Assembly (NCBI RefSeq): GCF_947495665.1
Contig: NZ_CANLZV010000005.1
Location: forward strand, 124,001-188,000
Length of the DNA: 64,000 nucleotides
From: an uncultured Sunxiuqinia sp.
GTDB lineage: Bacteria; Bacteroidota; Bacteroidia; Bacteroidales; Prolixibacteraceae
Reading direction: 5' to 3'
Position 1 is the first letter of the stretch. Each line of letters begins with the position of its first letter. The position numbers and the translations under genes are program-made. Below, one piece after another: positions 18,030-28,000 of this stretch. A model generated the notes under the pieces. It worked only from the letters and a program-made list of their open reading frames with translations. It was not told the DNA's origin and did not search any database.

Positions 18030-18081
18030 GATTCGATCCTCCTCTTTTCGTGCTCCGACGGCCTGCCGGAATGAATATGGT

Positions 18082-18528
18082 TTACATTTTAATCAGGTCT
18101 TCGTGCCCGGCCATGTCTTCGATGATGGTTGCCAACGTTGTTTCGGAATAAAAGGTTGAAAGTTTCTGACGAACTTCTGAAAAGCTTTTATGCACCGGAC
18201 AAGGTTGTCCACTCTCGTGATGGGTAGAACATGGTTCCATGCTGATCAGGCAATTTTTAAAGAAATCTTCCCCATCAATAATCGTCACAATATCGTAAAG
18301 TGAAATTTCTTCGGCTGCCTTGCCTAAGCCAAAACCGCCATTGGGTCCTTTGGTGGAAACCAAAATTTTTTGCTTGACCAGGTTTTGAAGAATTTTACCA
18401 AGAAAGGGAGTGGGAATATCCAAATCGCTTGAAATTTTCTTGATACCGATTTTGGTTCCATCACCATCGCTGAATTTACCGAGATAGATTAAAGCCCTAA
18501 TGGCATATTTACATGTATTTGAAAGCAT
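18082..18528 (-). CDS. Rrf2 family transcriptional regulator
   Basis: 148 residues. The winged helix at residues 1-65 has the family pattern (CKYAIRALIYLG, ISSDLDIPTPFLGKILQNLVKQKIL, STKGPNGGFGL). Three cysteines in the C-terminal half (NCLISMEPCSTH ... GQPCPVH) match the cluster-binding set of the IscR/NsrR branch, so it may bind an iron-sulfur cluster. It starts 3 bases after the lutB stop, and so is probably co-transcribed with lutB. That makes iron, oxidant or lactate-linked control plausible; the signal is not shown. Confidence 0.9.
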   Translation of the reverse strand: MLSNTCKYAIRALIYLGKFSDGDGTKIGIKKISSDLDIPTPFLGKILQNLVKQKILVSTKGPNGGFGLGKAAEEISLYDIVTIIDGEDFFKNCLISMEPCSTHHESGQPCPVHKSFSEVRQKLSTFYSETTLATIIEDMAGHEDLIKM

Positions 18529-18531
18529 AAT

Positions 18532-19902
18532 TTAGTGTTTATTTTTCCATTGTTGACTAAATGATTCCTTAGCAAATGTTGGCAGGGATTTTTGATCGCC
18601 CAAGGCATTTTGTTGCAGTTTACCCAATTGATTTTTGGTTTTTCCATTGAGCAAATCCAAACGTTTCCGCTTCATAAAAGCAAATTCAAACGCTTTCATT
18701 CCCATGTTCCACAAGGCAGGCGTATCGCCGCGCTCAACAGCATCGCGCCGGTTGTACAACAACATGTTGTGCAGCGGAATTTTTACCGGGCACACTTCAC
18801 TACATTTTCCACACACGGAGCATGCCGAACTCAAGTGATTATACTCTGAAAAGCCTTTTAGGAAAGGGGTAATGACAGAACCAATAGGGCCGCTGTAAGT
18901 GGCATCGTAAGTGTAGCCTCCTACATTTTTATAAATCGGGCAGGCGTTTAAGCAAGCACCACAACGAATGCATTTCAGTGCTTCAAACTGATCATCCTTT
19001 TGGTACAACTCACTCCGCTTATTGTCCAGTAAAATCACATACATTTTCTCCGGCCCATCGGTCTCGCCCGCTTGTTTTGGTCCGGAAACAATGGAGTTGT
19101 AAACCGTAACCTGCTGTCCGGTACCATGAGCTGCCAGCAGGGGCCACATTAAGCCCAAATCCTGCAATCGTGGAATCACTTTTTCAATTCCGCCTATAAC
19201 AATGTGAATTTTCGGAAAAGAGAAAGTCATCATGGCATTCCCTTCATTTTCGGTCAAGGCAATGGCACCTTTATCGGCAATCAAAAAGTTAGCACCAGTA
19301 ACTCCAACTTCGGCCTGGGTAAACTTTTCGCGAAGCAAACCCCGCACAAAGCTGGTTAAATATTCGGGTGTACTTTTTTCCGGCGTGTCGAATTTCTCAT
19401 GAAAAAGCTCAGCAATATCTTCTTTCGATTTATGCATAGCCGGCGTAACAATGTGGTAAGGTTTTTCACCTGCTATTTGTACAATGTATTCACCCAAATC
19501 GGTTTCAAGCGACTCCACACCAACCGCTTCAACATGATGATTGAGCTCAATTTCTTCGGTGGTCATCGACTTACTTTTGACCAACAAACTAGCCTTATTC
19601 TCTTTCAATATTTGCTGAACAGCCTGAATGGCTTCGTGCGCATCTTCGGCCCAAATGACCTCGGCGCCGTTCGCCTGGCTGTTTTTTTCAAATTCCAGCA
19701 GGTAATCCGCTAATTGACCAATAGCTTCGCCTTTGATATATGATGCACGCGCTTTGGCCAAAGCCAGATCAGAATAACGTTTTCGTCCCCGATCCACCGC
19801 TGCGTCATATTTCGAAATATTGAATTTAATGGTAGCCCGATGTCGTTTATCGGGCGCAATTTTCGCAGATTCCTCCAGAAATTGTTTTTTCTCGTGTGAC
19901 AT
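18532..19902 (-). CDS. lutB: LutB/LldF-like iron-sulfur protein
   Basis: 456 residues. Residues 70-290 carry the LUD domain (EIELNHHVEAVGVESLETDLGEYIVQ). Two ferredoxin-type motifs follow: CIRCGACLNACPIYK and CSVCGKCSEVCPVK, giving two [4Fe-4S] clusters. In the LutABC complex this subunit passes electrons during L-lactate oxidation to pyruvate. No lutA (CCG-domain) or lutC gene lies beside it, which is unusual; they must be elsewhere, or this copy acts with other partners. It begins 2 bases after rpiB and ends 3 bases before rrf2. Confidence 0.88.
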   Translation of the reverse strand: MSHEKKQFLEESAKIAPDKRHRATIKFNISKYDAAVDRGRKRYSDLALAKARASYIKGEAIGQLADYLLEFEKNSQANGAEVIWAEDAHEAIQAVQQILKENKASLLVKSKSMTTEEIELNHHVEAVGVESLETDLGEYIVQIAGEKPYHIVTPAMHKSKEDIAELFHEKFDTPEKSTPEYLTSFVRGLLREKFTQAEVGVTGANFLIADKGAIALTENEGNAMMTFSFPKIHIVIGGIEKVIPRLQDLGLMWPLLAAHGTGQQVTVYNSIVSGPKQAGETDGPEKMYVILLDNKRSELYQKDDQFEALKCIRCGACLNACPIYKNVGGYTYDATYSGPIGSVITPFLKGFSEYNHLSSACSVCGKCSEVCPVKIPLHNMLLYNRRDAVERGDTPALWNMGMKAFEFAFMKRKRLDLLNGKTKNQLGKLQQNALGDQKSLPTFAKESFSQQWKNKH

Positions 19903-19904
19903 AA

Positions 19905-20336
19905 CTAGCTTAAAGGCATTTTATTGATTCGTCGCACATGACGGCCCCCTTCAAAATCCGTTGAAAGAAACGTTTTTACAATTTGAAGGGCTTCTTCATC
20001 ATTGATAAAACGAGCAGGCAGGGCACAAACATTCGCATCGTTGTGCAAACGGGCCAGTTCTGCAATCTCAGGAGTCCAGCAAATGGCTGAGCGAATTTGC
20101 TGATGTTTATTGGCTGTCATGTTAATTCCGTTGCCACTTCCACAAAGCGAAATTCCCAACTCAAAATCTCCATCTTCTACCGCTTTTGCCATGGGGTGAG
20201 CCCAATCCGGATAGTCGGAACTCTCATCGGAATATGCGCCAAAATCTTTAAATTCGATCCCTTGTTCTTTCAAAAAATTCATAATCACCTGTTTCTTTTC
20301 AAATCCAGCGTGATCTGAAGCCAATGCAATCTTCAT
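19905..20336 (-). CDS. rpiB: Ribose 5-phosphate isomerase B
   Basis: 143 residues from the ATG at 20336 (MKIALASDHAGFEKK), with an alternative ATG 9 bases earlier. RpiB/LacAB blocks are present: SDHAGF at the start, the YPDWAHPMAKAVEDG region, the SLCGSGNGINMTANK phosphate loop with the catalytic Cys, and NDANVCALPARF. It interconverts ribulose 5-phosphate and ribose 5-phosphate in the pentose phosphate pathway. Two bases separate it from lutB. Confidence 0.95.
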   Translation of the reverse strand: MKIALASDHAGFEKKQVIMNFLKEQGIEFKDFGAYSDESSDYPDWAHPMAKAVEDGDFELGISLCGSGNGINMTANKHQQIRSAICWTPEIAELARLHNDANVCALPARFINDEEALQIVKTFLSTDFEGGRHVRRINKMPLS

Positions 20337-20361
20337 CTTATTCATTTTCACTAAAAATAAT

Positions 20362-20369
20362 CAAAAATA
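20362..20369 (-). promoter_or_regulatory. -7 promoter element upstream of rpiB (TATTTTTG)
   Basis: Perfect TAnnTTTG on the minus strand, 26 bases before the rpiB ATG. It would start a transcript running rpiB-lutB-rrf2 and possibly on to envC. Confidence 0.4.
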
Positions 20370-20397
20370 ATACTTAAAAGTATTTATTCGGAGTTTC

Positions 20398-21864
20398 TTA
20401 CTTAAGAAACCGATAAATTTCTTTTCGCTCTAATAAAAAAGCTAACAATAAAAACAAACTAATCAGCAAGGTATGAATGAGGTACATCCACACCGAGGGG
20501 GTGAGGTTTAACAAACTTGCCGCAAAGTAAATAAGCAAAGCAGCAGCAAAGTAAAGGCCAATGCGTTTTAAGGGGTAGTTGACCGGAAAATACTTTTGAC
20601 CGAAGCTGTAGGAAAGTACCACCATGGCCACAAAGGAAATCAGCATGGCCCAAGCTGAGGCCATATATCCAAATTGTGGGATGAAAAGGATATTCAGGAT
20701 TAAGCTGATTCCGGCACCGGCCAGTGAAAAGTAAGCGCCATAGCGGGTTTTATCGGTCAGTTTATACCAAAGTGAAAGGGTGTAGTAAATGCCTAAAAAG
20801 AGGTTCGCCATTAAAATGATGGGAACGACATTTAAACCCGAGTGGTATTTGGCATCCACAATTAGTTTCACCAAATCGATGTATAAACAGATGCCCAAAA
20901 AGATGCTTAAGCCAAAAAGCACAAAATACTTCATGATAATGGCATAACCGCGCTTGTTATCTTCTGACTTAACCTGGGAAAAGAAAAAAGGCTCAAACGC
21001 ATAACGAAACGCCTGAATAAACATGTTTAGAATGACAGCGAGTTTAACATTGGCGCCATAAATTCCCAGCTGCGACATTGGCTCCTGACTTTCGGGTAAC
21101 AGTTTTGGAAGTAATATTTTGTCGATATGTTGAGTCATTATTCCACCAACTCCAACAATCAGAATGGGGAAGGAGTACCACACCATTTCCTTCAGCAACC
21201 GTCTATCAAGTTGCAGTTTGACTATCATTTCCGGTACCAGCAAAATCAGGCTGATAACCGAGGCAATCAGGTTTGAAATGAAAACATAGCCTACGCCCAG
21301 TTCCGGGGAATAAATCAACTTCACCCAACTTTCAGGATTATTTTTTAGCAAAGACGGACAAATGCTGAAGAAGAAAATATTCAGAAATATGATGATAAAA
21401 ATGTTGACGAACTTCAGCACGGCGAATTTCACGGCTTTTGATTCAATCCGTAATTTGGCAAACGGAATGGCCGTAAGGGTGTCCAACACCACAATCAAGG
21501 CTACCCATTGAATGTATTCCGGATGATCGGGGTAATCAATCCAGGCGGCAATGTCTTTTGAAAAGGCCAACACCACCAACAAAAAGCCCATGGATGTTCC
21601 AAACAAGGAAATTAAAGCACTTGAATAAGCGCGTTCTTTATTTTCGGCCTGCGAAGCGAACCGGAAAAAACCAGTTTCCATGCCATAGCTTAAAAAAACC
21701 AACAGAAAAGCCATGTAGGAATACAGGTTGGTCACTACGCCGTATTCAGACGTCAGAAATATAAAGGAATAGTAAGGTACCAGCCACCAGTTGATAAAGC
21801 GTCCAACAATACTGCTCATACCATAAATGGCTGTTTCTCCGGCTAACTTTTTAAATGAATTCAA
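20398..21864 (-). CDS. Oligosaccharide flippase (Wzx/MATE-like) family protein
   Basis: 488 residues, starting with TTG at 21864, as no ATG or GTG fits. Roughly 12-14 hydrophobic segments cover the whole length, beginning with the conserved LAGETAIYGMSSIVGRFINW region of the polysaccharide biosynthesis flippase family. It should move lipid-linked oligosaccharide across the inner membrane. In Bacteroidetes this gene commonly sits directly before dut-TPR-DUF4292-M23; here four genes lie in between. Confidence 0.9.
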   Translation of the reverse strand: MNSFKKLAGETAIYGMSSIVGRFINWWLVPYYSFIFLTSEYGVVTNLYSYMAFLLVFLSYGMETGFFRFASQAENKERAYSSALISLFGTSMGFLLVVLAFSKDIAAWIDYPDHPEYIQWVALIVVLDTLTAIPFAKLRIESKAVKFAVLKFVNIFIIIFLNIFFFSICPSLLKNNPESWVKLIYSPELGVGYVFISNLIASVISLILLVPEMIVKLQLDRRLLKEMVWYSFPILIVGVGGIMTQHIDKILLPKLLPESQEPMSQLGIYGANVKLAVILNMFIQAFRYAFEPFFFSQVKSEDNKRGYAIIMKYFVLFGLSIFLGICLYIDLVKLIVDAKYHSGLNVVPIILMANLFLGIYYTLSLWYKLTDKTRYGAYFSLAGAGISLILNILFIPQFGYMASAWAMLISFVAMVVLSYSFGQKYFPVNYPLKRIGLYFAAALLIYFAASLLNLTPSVWMYLIHTLLISLFLLLAFLLERKEIYRFLK

Positions 21865-21880
21865 TGCGTCAAAATTTTGT

Positions 21881-21888
21881 CAAAGATA
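21881..21888 (-). promoter_or_regulatory. -7 promoter element of the flippase gene (TATCTTTG)
   Basis: Perfect TAnnTTTG on the minus strand, 17 bases before the TTG start. A TTTG lies 25 bases further upstream, slightly more than the usual -33 spacing. Confidence 0.45.
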
Positions 21889-21987
21889 GGGATTCAAGCT
21901 GTTTTTTTTCAGGCAAAAAGATTTTGTTTGATTCCGGATCTTTTAAGTTTGTGTATTTTTAGTCATTCAAAATAAACTGAATTCAAA

Positions 21988-23061
21988 ATGAAATTGAAAT
22001 TTTCACTTTTACTGCTGTCGGTATCGCTTTTTGTTGCTTTTATTTCTTGTTCCAATTCTCCCAAGAGGTCCAGAAAACCTGTCGCAAAAATCAGCCTTCA
22101 TCCTCAAAAAAACCGCTATGAATTTGGGGACTCCATTTCAATTTCAATCCGAGTAAAAAACAGCGATGGCCAAATCAAAGATTCAAAACTATATGTGGAC
22201 AATAAGTTGATTCAAACCAGTGATGAGCTGGAGTTTAACTTTGCTGTTGGCCGGCTTAATGAGCTCGGTAAACACAGCATCAAGCTGTTGGCCACTAAAA
22301 CAGATGGGGTAGAAGGTATTACTTTTCAGTCATTTGAAGTGGTTTCGGATTTAAAACCGGCCAATTACGGCTACGAAGTGGTCAACACGTACCCACACAA
22401 TACCGAACACTTCACCCAGGGTCTCGAAATTCACAACAACGAATTCTATGAAAGTACAGGAGAATACGGAAAATCGGGCATTTTCAAATTTGACCTGAAT
22501 TCCGGATCTGTTTTGAAATCATTCAAGATGGAAGACCAGTATTTTGGTGAAGGGATCACCATTTTTGACCAGAAAATTTACCAGCTGACCTACAAAGCAC
22601 AAAAAGGCTTTGTCTATGATCTGAACACTTTTGCCCGTATTGATTCATTTACTTTCAGCACGCCCGAAGGCTGGGGGTTGGCACACGACGGTACGCATTT
22701 AATTAAAACCGACGGGTCCGAATTCTTACATTTTATTGACCCGGAAACCTACGAGGAAGTCAAAAAGCTTCAGGTTTATGACGACCGCGGGCCGGTAAAA
22801 TATTTGAACGAACTGGAATACTACCAAGGCGAACTTTATGCCAACATTTACACCACCAACTATGCGGTAAAGATTGATCCAAACACAGGAAAAGTGCTGG
22901 GCCATATCAATTTTGAAGGCTTGCTTTCGGTGCTTTATAATCCGGATAAACCCATTGACGTTTTAAACGGTATTGCCATTCATCCCGACAACGGAAAGAT
23001 GTACATCACTGGAAAACTTTGGCCCCATTTATACGAGGTCAAACTGATTAAAAAAGACTAG
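21988..23061 (+). CDS. Glutaminyl-peptide cyclotransferase (glutamine cyclotransferase) lipoprotein
   Basis: 357 residues. A lipobox (FVAFISC, Cys about 21) anchors it to a membrane. Residues 30-115 look like an Ig-type domain. Residues 120-355 match the bacterial glutamine cyclotransferase beta-propeller: [63 protein letters not shown]. It converts N-terminal glutamine to pyroglutamate, a common final step on secreted Bacteroidetes proteins after signal cleavage. Its last 14 bases overlap the convergent ruvB gene. Confidence 0.9.
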   Translation: MKLKFSLLLLSVSLFVAFISCSNSPKRSRKPVAKISLHPQKNRYEFGDSISISIRVKNSDGQIKDSKLYVDNKLIQTSDELEFNFAVGRLNELGKHSIKLLATKTDGVEGITFQSFEVVSDLKPANYGYEVVNTYPHNTEHFTQGLEIHNNEFYESTGEYGKSGIFKFDLNSGSVLKSFKMEDQYFGEGITIFDQKIYQLTYKAQKGFVYDLNTFARIDSFTFSTPEGWGLAHDGTHLIKTDGSEFLHFIDPETYEEVKKLQVYDDRGPVKYLNELEYYQGELYANIYTTNYAVKIDPNTGKVLGHINFEGLLSVLYNPDKPIDVLNGIAIHPDNGKMYITGKLWPHLYEVKLIKKD

Positions 23062-24076
23062 GTGTTTGTCCGCCGTTGTAATTAATTCTTCCCAAGTGCT
23101 TGTAGGCCCGGTCGGTTACTTCACGTCCGCGGGGTGTACGCTTGATAAAACCTTCCTTGATTAAAAAGGGCTCGTACACCTCTTCAATGGTTCCTGAATC
23201 TTCACCAACAGCCGTTGAAATGGTAGAAATTCCCACAGGTCCTCCATTGAATTTATCAATGATGGTCGATAGAATTTTATTGTCCATTTCATCCAAACCG
23301 TGCTGATCAATATTGAGTGCTTCGAGTGAAAACCGCGTAATCTCCAAATCAATTTTGCCATTGCCTTTCACCTGGGCAAAGTCACGTACGCGTCGAAGCA
23401 GCGCATTTACAATTCGAGGTGTTCCACGGCTTCTGGAAGCAATTTCCAGGGCCGCCTGGTCTTTGATCTCCACATTCAGAATTTTCGCTGAACGCTTCAC
23501 AATTCCGGTCAGAATACTCAGATCGTAGTATTCGAAATGAGCATTGATTCCAAAACGTGCCCGCAGCGGACTGGTCAATAAACCCGACCGGGTAGTTGCT
23601 CCAACCAAGGTGAACGGATTTAACTCCAATTGAATTGAACGTGCACTGGGGCCTTTGTCGATCAAAATATCAATTTTATAGTCCTCCATAGCCGAATACA
23701 AATATTCTTCCACTATGGGGCTTAAACGATGGATCTCGTCGATGAAAAGCACATCGCTTGGCTCAAGGTTGGTTAACAAGCCGGCTAAATCACCGGGTTT
23801 ATCCAAAACTGGACCGGAGGTTAACTTCAAACTTACGCCCAATTCATTTGCAATAATATTCGACAAGGTGGTTTTTCCGAGCCCCGGTGGTCCATGCAAT
23901 AAAACATGATCCAAAGCTTCACCACGCATTTTGGCAGCCTGTACAAAAACTTTCAGGTTTTCGACAATCTGCTTTTGCCCTTTGAAATCATCAAAAGAAA
24001 GTGGACGCAATTGCTTGTCCAAATCCACATCTCTCTCGGAAAAAGATTCATCGTGAAGATCGATTTGATCTGTCAT
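23048..24076 (-). CDS. ruvB: Holliday junction branch migration helicase RuvB
   Basis: 342 residues. Walker [10 protein letters not shown], Walker [10 protein letters not shown], sensor 1 [18 protein letters not shown] with the arginine finger, and the C-terminal winged helix ([17 protein letters not shown]) are all in place. RuvB drives branch migration of Holliday junctions together with RuvA and the resolvase RuvC, neither of which is in this window. The C-terminus overlaps the convergent cyclotransferase gene by 14 bases. Confidence 0.97.
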   Translation of the reverse strand: MTDQIDLHDESFSERDVDLDKQLRPLSFDDFKGQKQIVENLKVFVQAAKMRGEALDHVLLHGPPGLGKTTLSNIIANELGVSLKLTSGPVLDKPGDLAGLLTNLEPSDVLFIDEIHRLSPIVEEYLYSAMEDYKIDILIDKGPSARSIQLELNPFTLVGATTRSGLLTSPLRARFGINAHFEYYDLSILTGIVKRSAKILNVEIKDQAALEIASRSRGTPRIVNALLRRVRDFAQVKGNGKIDLEITRFSLEALNIDQHGLDEMDNKILSTIIDKFNGGPVGISTISTAVGEDSGTIEEVYEPFLIKEGFIKRTPRGREVTDRAYKHLGRINYNGGQTPSLF

Positions 24077-24099
24077 AAAACTATACTTTTCTAACCGAA

Positions 24100-24107
24100 C
24101 AAATATA
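24100..24107 (-). promoter_or_regulatory. -7 promoter element of ruvB (TATATTTG)
   Basis: Perfect TAnnTTTG on the minus strand, 24 bases before the ruvB ATG. Confidence 0.45.
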
Positions 24108-24139
24108 GCTTTATTTCATGAAGTGTCGGGTAGCGGAAT

Positions 24140-24529
24140 TTATTTTACGATTTCCAGCTCTTCAAAGATCTGTTTCAATTTATCAATATCAAAAGGTTTG
24201 GCCATAAACTCATCCATGCCATAAGAGAGACATTTATCCCGATCATTGTCCATGGTATTTGCCGTAAGTGCAATAATGGGGGTTCTCAAGTTCTGTGGAT
24301 TTTGATTTTCGATTTCCCGTATTTTCACAGTAGCCTCTAAACCATCCATTTCGGGCATCATTATATCCATTAAAATAACATCGTACTGGGCTTCCTGAAA
24401 GCGTTCCAGGGCTTCTAAACCATTGTTCGCAATCGTAACATCGTGGTTGAATTTCTTCAAACTAAATGTTACAATCCTTTGATTCAGCACATTATCTTCT
24501 ACCAGCAATATTGAAAGTTTGTCCTCCAT
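24140..24529 (-). CDS. Single-domain response regulator (CheY-like receiver)
   Basis: 129 residues, a receiver domain only. The acidic pair is in LLVEDNVLNQRIV, the phospho-acceptor Asp is in VILMDIMMPEMDG, Thr is in IIALTANTMD and Lys in FMAKPFDIDKL. The LVEDN-x-x-NQ start is the type found in the receiver part of hybrid histidine kinases, so it probably takes phosphate from a kinase encoded elsewhere. With no output domain it would act by protein contact or phosphorelay. It borders the candidate origin. Confidence 0.92.
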   Translation of the reverse strand: MEDKLSILLVEDNVLNQRIVTFSLKKFNHDVTIANNGLEALERFQEAQYDVILMDIMMPEMDGLEATVKIREIENQNPQNLRTPIIALTANTMDNDRDKCLSYGMDEFMAKPFDIDKLKQIFEELEIVK

Positions 24530-25054
24530 TCACACATACATTTAAGCACTGTAAAGTTAATCCTTTAAACAGTGAAAAGGAAACCCTCTTTTTTCAAAAA
24601 ATTGAATTCAACACCTAATTATTATTTATAAGTTTTAATAAAAATTAAAAATGGATATTATAATAGCCTGTTGATTTCATGTATAAAAATTTGCTCTGTT
24701 TTTTGTTTTACTGGAGAATCTGATGTTATTGGGCAGTTATTAACCGAATATGAACAGGGCTTATTTCTGAAAATAAATTGAATGGCGATGAAATCAACAT
24801 CTGTTAATATCTCTTGTTTTTGATTACTTTTTGTGGTTTTTTAACGGTGAGATATGTTAATAGCTGTTGATATCTTCATGGTGATTTTTAAAAACTTATG
24901 TTTGTTATTCCAAGATTAAATTACTAGGCAGAATCGGAAACCAAATTTTAAAATTTAATTTTGGATATTTATTTGTGTCGAATTAACAGGAAATACGGAG
25001 ATATTAACATTTTTGTAAAGTTGCAAAATACTTTAAAATAGAGAGATAAGATAT
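24530..25054. other. Candidate chromosomal replication origin (oriC)
   Basis: A 525-bp gene-free gap between divergent genes. The left part (about 24598-24665) is almost pure A/T and could be the unwinding element. To its right lie eight copies of a 9-mer close to the DnaA box, of form TGTTRATnn: 24669-24677 (+), 24737-24745 (-, GGTTAATAA), 24791-24799 (-), 24802-24810 (+), 24855-24863 (+), 24865-24873 (+), 24980-24988 (-) and 25001-25009 (-). Each differs from TGTGGATAA at two or more positions. Gene direction splits here: minus to the left as far as 12.5 kb, plus to the right as far as 33.5 kb. Two parS-like sites follow within 11 kb. Confidence 0.55.
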
Positions 25055-28000
25055 ATGACTGAGGGATATAAACACCTTGTTGATAAACTGGAATTATACA
25101 TTAGAAAGCACAGTTTTTATGCGTTTTTAAGGGGAATTATCGTGTCTACTCTGCTACTGCTTAGTTACCTGGTGATTGTTTTATTGATCGAGCATTTTAG
25201 CTATTTGGGGTCGTTTTACCGCAGTTTGCTCTTTTATTTCTCTGTTCTGTTTTTTGCTGGAGTCGTCATTTTTTATTTCGTAAGGCCATTTTTTAACTTG
25301 CTTGGCCTAACAAAAAGCATGTCGTATAAAAAGGCGGCAGAAATTATTTCTGATCATTTTCCGGAAATCGAGGATCAGATTATAAACATAATTGAACTCT
25401 CAAAGATCGATCAGGAAAGCCATCAGGAATTGGTATGGGCAAGCATCGATAAGAAAATTGAACAGCTTAAGATTTTCAATTTTTCAGAAGCCGTTTCTTA
25501 TCGAAAATTACGAGGAAGTTTGGGAATGCTTCTTCTTTTAGTTTGTTTTTCGTTTTTATTAGCGATGACATTTCCAGGTTTGTTTTCTAACACTGGAAAA
25601 CGATTATTGGCTTACAAGGAATCGTTTCAAAAACCAGCACCTTTTACTTTCGAAATTTTGAATGATAGTTTGAAGGTGAAAAAAGGGACGGGGTTAAAAC
25701 TTCAAGTGAAATGTGATGGAAGCAAGATTCCGGATCTTCTCTATATTAATATAGCTGGTTCAAATTTCCTGATGACAAAAAAGGACACTCTTTTTAGTTA
25801 TTCACTCGAACATCTCAACAATAGCTTTGGCATCTATTTTACCAATCTCGAATATCGGTCGTCGAATTACCAGGTTGAAGTTTTACCGTCACCGGCTATT
25901 TTGGAATACTCGGTTGAAATAAAACCGCCCGCTTATACCGGTTATGAGTCAAAACAACAAAGTATGCTGGGGGATTTGGAAGTTCCTTTTGGATCGAAGA
26001 TCAAATGGGTATTTAAAACGATGGATACCGATTCACTGTTTTTTGCAGTTAATGGAGTGCCTATAATTGTTAATCCGGATTCGAAAACGTTTACTGTAGA
26101 ATATATGGCCAAGGAAAATGTGGATTATACGGTATCGATCAAAAACAGCTATTTTGATTATCGCGATTTACTAAGGTTTCGCTTGGATGTGATTCCGGAT
26201 TTATACCCCAAAATTGATGTAGCTCAGTTACGCGATTCGGTTACTTATACCCGTTTTTACTTTAAAGGAAGTATTGCAGATGACTATGGCTTTCATGACC
26301 TGAATTATCATTTAATGATCAAACAGCAGGATAGCTTGATTGCATTGCCGCTATTGAAGAATCTTCATGAACAGGATTTTTACTTCACCTTCGATTTTAA
26401 AGAGTTGGTTGGGTTGACTGATCGCGTTGATTATTATTTTTCAGTGCGCGATAACGATTATTTTCATTCCTATAAAGAAGCGGTTTCCGAAACGTTCCAA
26501 TTTGTTTTTCCTTCTTTGGAGGAATTGGATCAGTTAGATGATCAGAATTTTCAGGATTTGGAGCTTTTAATGGAGGAGAGTTTTGAGTTGACGCATGATA
26601 TTCAGCAGGCCATTGATGAGTTGAAATTTAAAAGCCGGAGCGAAAATTCCTCGGATTGGGAAAAGCAGCAATTGGTTACCGAAATTCTGAACAAGAAAAA
26701 GCAGCTGGAGGAAATTTTGAACCAGGTTCAGAAGCAGAATGCCGAAATGAATGCCCTCAAAAATTCGTTTTCTGAAGAAAAAGCAGCCTTGGTTGAAAAA
26801 CAAAGGCAGATTGAAGAATTGCTCGATGATGTTTTTGACGAGGAATTGAAGAAGCTTTTTGATGAGTTTAATGAGTTGGCTAAGGAGTTTGATCAAGCCA
26901 AATTTGATGAATTGTCGCGTCGTTCGGAAATGTCCATGACAGATTTGGAAAACCAATTGGAGCGAAATCTTCAAATGCTAAAACGGATGAAAGTGGAGCA
27001 GGAACTGGAAGAGCTTGTTGATGTATTAAAAGTACTTGGTGAAGAAGAAAAGCAAATTGCCTACGAACTGGACGAACATCGAAACTTTGATGAGACCAAT
27101 TCGAAAGAAATCGAGAATCAAAATAAATTGAAGGATATTCAGAATGATTTGAAAAATGCTTTGGAGCTTAATCAGACCCTTGAGCAGCCGATGAATTTGC
27201 AATCGCTGGACAAGGAGTTTGAGGAAATTAATTCGACTTACGATGGAGTAGGGGAGAGCCTTCAAAACAAACGGAAGCGAAAAGCTGTTGAGCAAATTCA
27301 GCACAATGCCGAAAACTATGACAATGCTTCCTTCATTTTGGATCAGATGATGGCCATGAATATGCAGCAACAGCAAATGGAAAATATGCGGGATTTGCAG
27401 CAAATTTTGGATAACTTGATATATCTTTCATTAAATCAAGAGGCCTTGTATGATGAAATCCGTCTGCTTGATCAGAACGATCCGCGCCTAAATCAGGTTC
27501 GACTGGAGCAGGATCATCTAATAAAGCAAAGCCAGGTTGTGAAGGATTCCTTGTTTGCCGTTGCCAAACGAACACCGGCCATCGCCAATGTAGTTACCAA
27601 GGAGCTTTTTAAATTAGAGTTGGCCATGGACAAGGCTTTGGACGAACTGGAGGAAAGCCGGCTGCATGCTTCCTTGAATCAGCAGCAATATGCCATAACT
27701 TCGGCCAATAACATGGCTCTGTTTTTGAATGAAGCCCTGGATAATTTGCAAAAGCAAATGGCTTATGCCATGCCGGGCGATCAGCAATGCGACAAGCCGG
27801 GATCTGATTCTAGTGAAACCATGAATCTTTTAAAGCAAGCCCAGCAAGGCATGAAAGAACAGTTGCAGCAAATGATTGATCAACTGAAATCGGGTCAATC
27901 AGGGAAGGGGAGTGAACAGATTGGAAAAACGCTTGCTCAACAAGAGATGATGCAGCAAATGATTCGTGAATTGCTCATGAATTCAGAAGTTGGAAGTGCT

